Positions 61,155-64,000 of a DNA stretch of 64,000 bases are shown here, one piece after another; the stretch's first letter is position 1, and every line of letters begins with the position of its first letter. Made by a program: the position numbers and the translations under genes. The stretch lies in NCBI GenBank assembly GCA_947381435.1, contig CANCVE010000009.1, positions 1 to 64,000 on the forward strand, given 5' to 3'. Under the pieces are notes generated by a model. That model worked only from the letters and a program-made list of their open reading frames with translations, had not been told where the DNA came from and did not search any database. Source of the DNA: Chitinophagaceae bacterium. GTDB lineage: Bacteria; Bacteroidota; Bacteroidia; Chitinophagales; Chitinophagaceae.

Positions 61155-61811
61155 TTACTCTTTAATGGTGTATTCTAAGGGATTTAGAAGTTCATTCGCA
61201 CCGGAATAATAGTCAGCGCTAATATTCGTAAAAATCACTTTATCGTTAGTTCTTAAATTAGCAAATTCAGCTTTTGTGGTTTCGGAAAAAATAGCACCTT
61301 TTGTTTTTTCTGTGAATATTACCGAATCGTTTCGTAGTATTATAGTAGTGAATCCTGTTATAATATGTTTAAAGCCTTCTGTACAAACAACAACCCCCAT
61401 TAAATCTGACCGAATGCCTTTTTGCACCATAAATTCATTTTTATAAACAGTATCTTCATTATGATAATAGTTTCCAACAAAAGCGGTTGGCCTAGGAAGT
61501 TTTTTTACACTGAAGTAGTTTTCTCCCATTTTAATTTTTTTATGCCCAATAGTTTTATATATGGATATTATTGCTGTTCCAATGCTGTCTGCTTGATAAT
61601 TATATTGGCATTCACCTATTTTAGTAATCTTCCCTTGATTAACTTTTAGTTCAATTTGATTGCAGTGAACGTTTGAAGCAAATGCACTTAATGAGTTAAT
61701 AATTCCAAAATATACGACGTTGGATTGAAGGCCTACTGAAAAAATTCCGCTTTGAGCATTTACTAAGAGGATATTCAAAAAAAGAGAAAATAGAATAAAT
61801 GGTCTTTTCAT
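61155..61811 (-). CDS. Secreted protein resembling GldM C-terminal domains
   Basis: The 218-residue product has a signal peptide (1-19, VNA/QS) and two beta-sandwich-like parts: VVYFGIINSLSAFASNVHCN, ... IKMGENYFSVKKLPRPTAFVG then FMVQKGIRSDLMGVV. The 'Y.G..N.L...' and 'F.VK..P.P.A.VG' patterns match the D3/D4 domains of GldM, the periplasmic stalk of the T9SS motor, though the membrane helix and N-domains are absent. It may be a stand-alone GldM-domain protein of unknown role. A perfect -7 box lies 18 bp before the ATG. Confidence 0.72.
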   Translation of the reverse strand: MKRPFILFSLFLNILLVNAQSGIFSVGLQSNVVYFGIINSLSAFASNVHCNQIELKVNQGKITKIGECQYNYQADSIGTAIISIYKTIGHKKIKMGENYFSVKKLPRPTAFVGNYYHNEDTVYKNEFMVQKGIRSDLMGVVVCTEGFKHIITGFTTIILRNDSVIFTEKTKGAIFSETTKAEFANLRTNDKVIFTNISADYYSGANELLNPLEYTIKE

Positions 61812-61828
61812 AACATAATTTTATCTAC

Positions 61829-61836
61829 CAAATATA
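61829..61836 (-). promoter_or_regulatory. -7 promoter box for the GldM-like gene
   Basis: The minus strand reads TATATTTG (TAnnTTTG). Confidence 0.55.
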
Positions 61837-62006
61837 ATTGCTAAAACCTGTTGTTATTTAAATTTCAATGTTTTATTTCATTGCATTTCAGTACTTGAAT
61901 AGTTGGGAAAATCAATAAATATGAAATCACAAAAAAATATTTTATTTCAAAATGCGCAGACTTTTATTTTACTAAATGCTGCAACTTATAAACTGAATTT
62001 TATTAA

Positions 62007-64000
62007 TTATTGCTTCACAATCTCCGCAGTACTTACATTCCCATCAATTGTTTGCAAACGAATATGATATACCCCAATAGGCAAATTACGAATAGATAAA
62101 GTAGGATTAGTTGCATCTTTATAAGAAACAAACTTTATCATTCTACCTACATTATCTACCACTTGTATAGATGCTATATGATTGCACAGAATGGTAATAT
62201 TGTCCTTACTTGGGTTTGGATAAACAACTAGTTTCTTACTAACTGCAACCCCCTGACAACTAACAATTTTACTGAAAGTGCTAGTACGATCTTTATCTGC
62301 AATGCATAAACGGTAAAAATTAGTGCCTTTTACGGGGCTGTTATCTTTAAAACTATAACTATTTGCTCCTGTGCCTCGGGCTTGTACCGAACCTATATTT
62401 TTAAAAGAAGTTCCATCTAGGCTGTGTTGAATAATAAAATGACTGCTGTTTGTTTCTGTGGATGTTTGCCAGTTGAGTTGTATAATATTGTTATCAATTG
62501 GAAATGCAGTGAAGCTATTTAGTGTAATTGGCGTTACTATAGAAGTACCATATTTAGCTACATAACTAGTGTAATCTGTTGCCGTTTTTATATTATAAAT
62601 TCCACCAGTAAATACATTGCCACTTGCATCGGTAGTTAATGAATAAATGGAATTAGAAAAACCAGAAGTATTTTTGCCGCCCAATTCACTCCAATTACTT
62701 CCATTCCATTTAGCAACATAATTTTTAGAACTATCATTTCTAAAAAAGCCAGCAACATAAACATTGGCTTTTTTATCGATGGCAACACTAAAAATTTGGT
62801 TATTAAAAGTAGAACTGTCTTTGCCACCCACCTCACTCCAGGTATTGCCGTTCCATTGGGCTACATATTTTTTTCCTTTATTATTGGTAAAATTACCCAT
62901 AGCATATAGGTTGCCCTTGGCATCGGTAATTAAATTATTGATGGTACCATTAAAGGTAGACTTTAAAGCACCACCTAATTCTAAGAACCCTCCTCTACCA
63001 ACTGTTGAATATTTTGAAACAGTTTTACTGTTATCAACAACATAAATATTGCCATTTGCATCGGTTGCAAAAGAGCCATTATAAGTAAAAAGACCAGAGT
63101 CTAATGAATTCCAAACGATTCCATTCCACTTTTTTACAAAAAAATCAGTTTCGGCAAATACATTCCCTTTGTTGTCTGGAGTAAGCGTTAGTATTCTTCG
63201 GTTCCATGTGCTATCGATAGCCCAAGGTAACTCTGTCCAGCTATTACCATTCCATTTAGCTACATAATACTTTCCTTTATCGTTTGTAAAATAGCCGCCA
63301 GCATATAGATTTCCTTTAATATCGAAACAAATAGAATTTACCCAACCATTAAAAGTCGATTTGTTTTTGCCCCCTACCTCACTCCAACTAGTGCCATCCC
63401 ATTTGGCTACAAAGTTCTTACCGCTATCATTTGTGGATCGTGGCGCTGCATACACATTGCCACTATTATCGGTGGTAACACAATTTATTCCTGACTTAAA
63501 AAGCGTTAACACATTTTTTACCCCCAACTCGCCCCAGCTAATTCCGTCCCATTTATTTACAAAATAGTTACCAACATAATTTTTGAAAAGGCCACCAGTA
63601 TAAATGTTTCCATTATCATCACCTATAATACAAGTTGTTGGATAAAGGTAAACACCGCCCAAACTGTTCCATTTGCCACCCTTCCAAAGTCTTATATATT
63701 GTTCAGCACCAGAACCCACACCGGCACAAATATTTCCATAGGAGTCTATGGCAAGGTTTGCGATAGTTACTGAATTACTAATATTAAAATTGGTACTGTC
63801 TTTTCCCCCTAACTCGCTCCAACTATTGCCCTCCCATTTAGCTACATACACACTTCTTTTGGCGTTCATAAATGTTCCACCCACATACAAAGTACCCTTT
63901 GCATCTATTGTCATTGCAGTTATTTCATTCCTCGAAGCTGGATTGTTTGCGCCGCCCAATTCCACCCAATTGTTACCGTTCCATTTAGCTATATACTTAA
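62007..64000 (-). CDS. T9SS-secreted beta-propeller-like protein, 5' end outside window
   Basis: The frame is open to the window edge (KYIAKWNGNNWVELGG is encoded upstream of the first possible start at 63965), so the N-terminus is missing. At least ten repeats of about 50 residues of the form YVAKWNGNSWSELGGK ... VYAGGxFxN suggest a beta-propeller or delta-60-like repeat protein. They are followed by an Fn3-like module (SSHFIIQHSLDGTSF; TNFYRLCIADKD) and a T9SS type A sorting domain (VVYPNPSKDN to the end). It is likely an adhesin or surface structural protein. Confidence 0.8.
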   Translation of the reverse strand, partial: KYIAKWNGNNWVELGGANNPASRNEITAMTIDAKGTLYVGGTFMNAKRSVYVAKWEGNSWSELGGKDSTNFNISNSVTIANLAIDSYGNICAGVGSGAEQYIRLWKGGKWNSLGGVYLYPTTCIIGDDNGNIYTGGLFKNYVGNYFVNKWDGISWGELGVKNVLTLFKSGINCVTTDNSGNVYAAPRSTNDSGKNFVAKWDGTSWSEVGGKNKSTFNGWVNSICFDIKGNLYAGGYFTNDKGKYYVAKWNGNSWTELPWAIDSTWNRRILTLTPDNKGNVFAETDFFVKKWNGIVWNSLDSGLFTYNGSFATDANGNIYVVDNSKTVSKYSTVGRGGFLELGGALKSTFNGTINNLITDAKGNLYAMGNFTNNKGKKYVAQWNGNTWSEVGGKDSSTFNNQIFSVAIDKKANVYVAGFFRNDSSKNYVAKWNGSNWSELGGKNTSGFSNSIYSLTTDASGNVFTGGIYNIKTATDYTSYVAKYGTSIVTPITLNSFTAFPIDNNIIQLNWQTSTETNSSHFIIQHSLDGTSFKNIGSVQARGTGANSYSFKDNSPVKGTNFYRLCIADKDRTSTFSKIVSCQGVAVSKKLVVYPNPSKDNITILCNHIASIQVVDNVGRMIKFVSYKDATNPTLSIRNLPIGVYHIRLQTIDGNVSTAEIVKQ

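Noticed and set aside
1-64000. tRNA, rRNA, transposase or integrase genes
   Set aside because: Looked for by motif in all gaps and frames; none found. The repeats here are not flanked by recognisable mobility genes.

Overview
The window reads as a chromosomal segment of an AT-rich Bacteroidota, most likely Chitinophagaceae/Chitinophagales (inferred from gene content, no database search). Support: three proteins end in type IX secretion (T9SS) C-terminal sorting domains, a PorW/SprE-type T9SS accessory protein and GldM-like lipoprotein/secreted proteins are present, promoters carry the Bacteroidota -7 box TAnnTTTG (eleven perfect copies next to gene starts), and most genes lack Shine-Dalgarno sequences. 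No rRNA, tRNA, CRISPR array, transposase or prophage was seen.

Layout. 0-0.4 kb: end of a ParD-like antitoxin gene and a ParE-like toxin gene killed by one nonsense codon. 0.5-9.5 kb: an unknown gene, an outer-membrane beta-barrel, a type II NADH dehydrogenase, a T9SS-secreted rhamnogalacturonan lyase, an M48 lipoprotein peptidase and small lipoproteins. 10-15.4 kb: a large GH2 glycosidase, rluF and a siroheme-dehydrogenase/TSUP-transporter fusion. 15.6-16.2 kb: a truncated copy of a repeat-linked gene whose full version lies at 59.7-61.0 kb. 16.7-25.6 kb: a big T9SS surface protein, pyrF, an Ldh-family oxidoreductase and a SWIM/SNF2 helicase. 26-36 kb: housekeeping genes (alaS, M23 peptidase, mutL, ispE, BFN nuclease, rlmN); mutL is split by a 73-bp fold-back insertion and ispE carries an in-frame insert resembling intergenic repeat DNA. 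36-43 kb: heparinase-type lyase, manA, yraN, mtaB and membrane proteins. 43.4-49.4 kb: class A PBP and PorW/SprE in one operon. 50-58 kb: Crp/Fnr regulator with an FNR-type operator before a yceI gene, sirtuin, TMEM175-like channel and a two-gene sensor-kinase operon. 58-64 kb: OmpA lipoprotein, Spy-like protein, the full repeat-linked gene with its 41-bp palindrome array, a GldM-like protein and a partial T9SS beta-propeller protein.

How genes may work together: the PL4 lyase, GH2 enzyme and heparinase-type lyase are secreted polysaccharide-degrading enzymes, and the first is exported by the T9SS to which PorW/SprE belongs.

The most unusual feature is intergenic. At least six gaps hold tandem arrays whose sequences are unrelated but whose periods are all 21 bp or 41-43 bp (about two or four turns of B-DNA), often with an internal dyad. 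One array family (41 bp) is tied to a 314-residue protein gene of unknown function and recurs, with matching flanks, beside the truncated copy 45 kb away.
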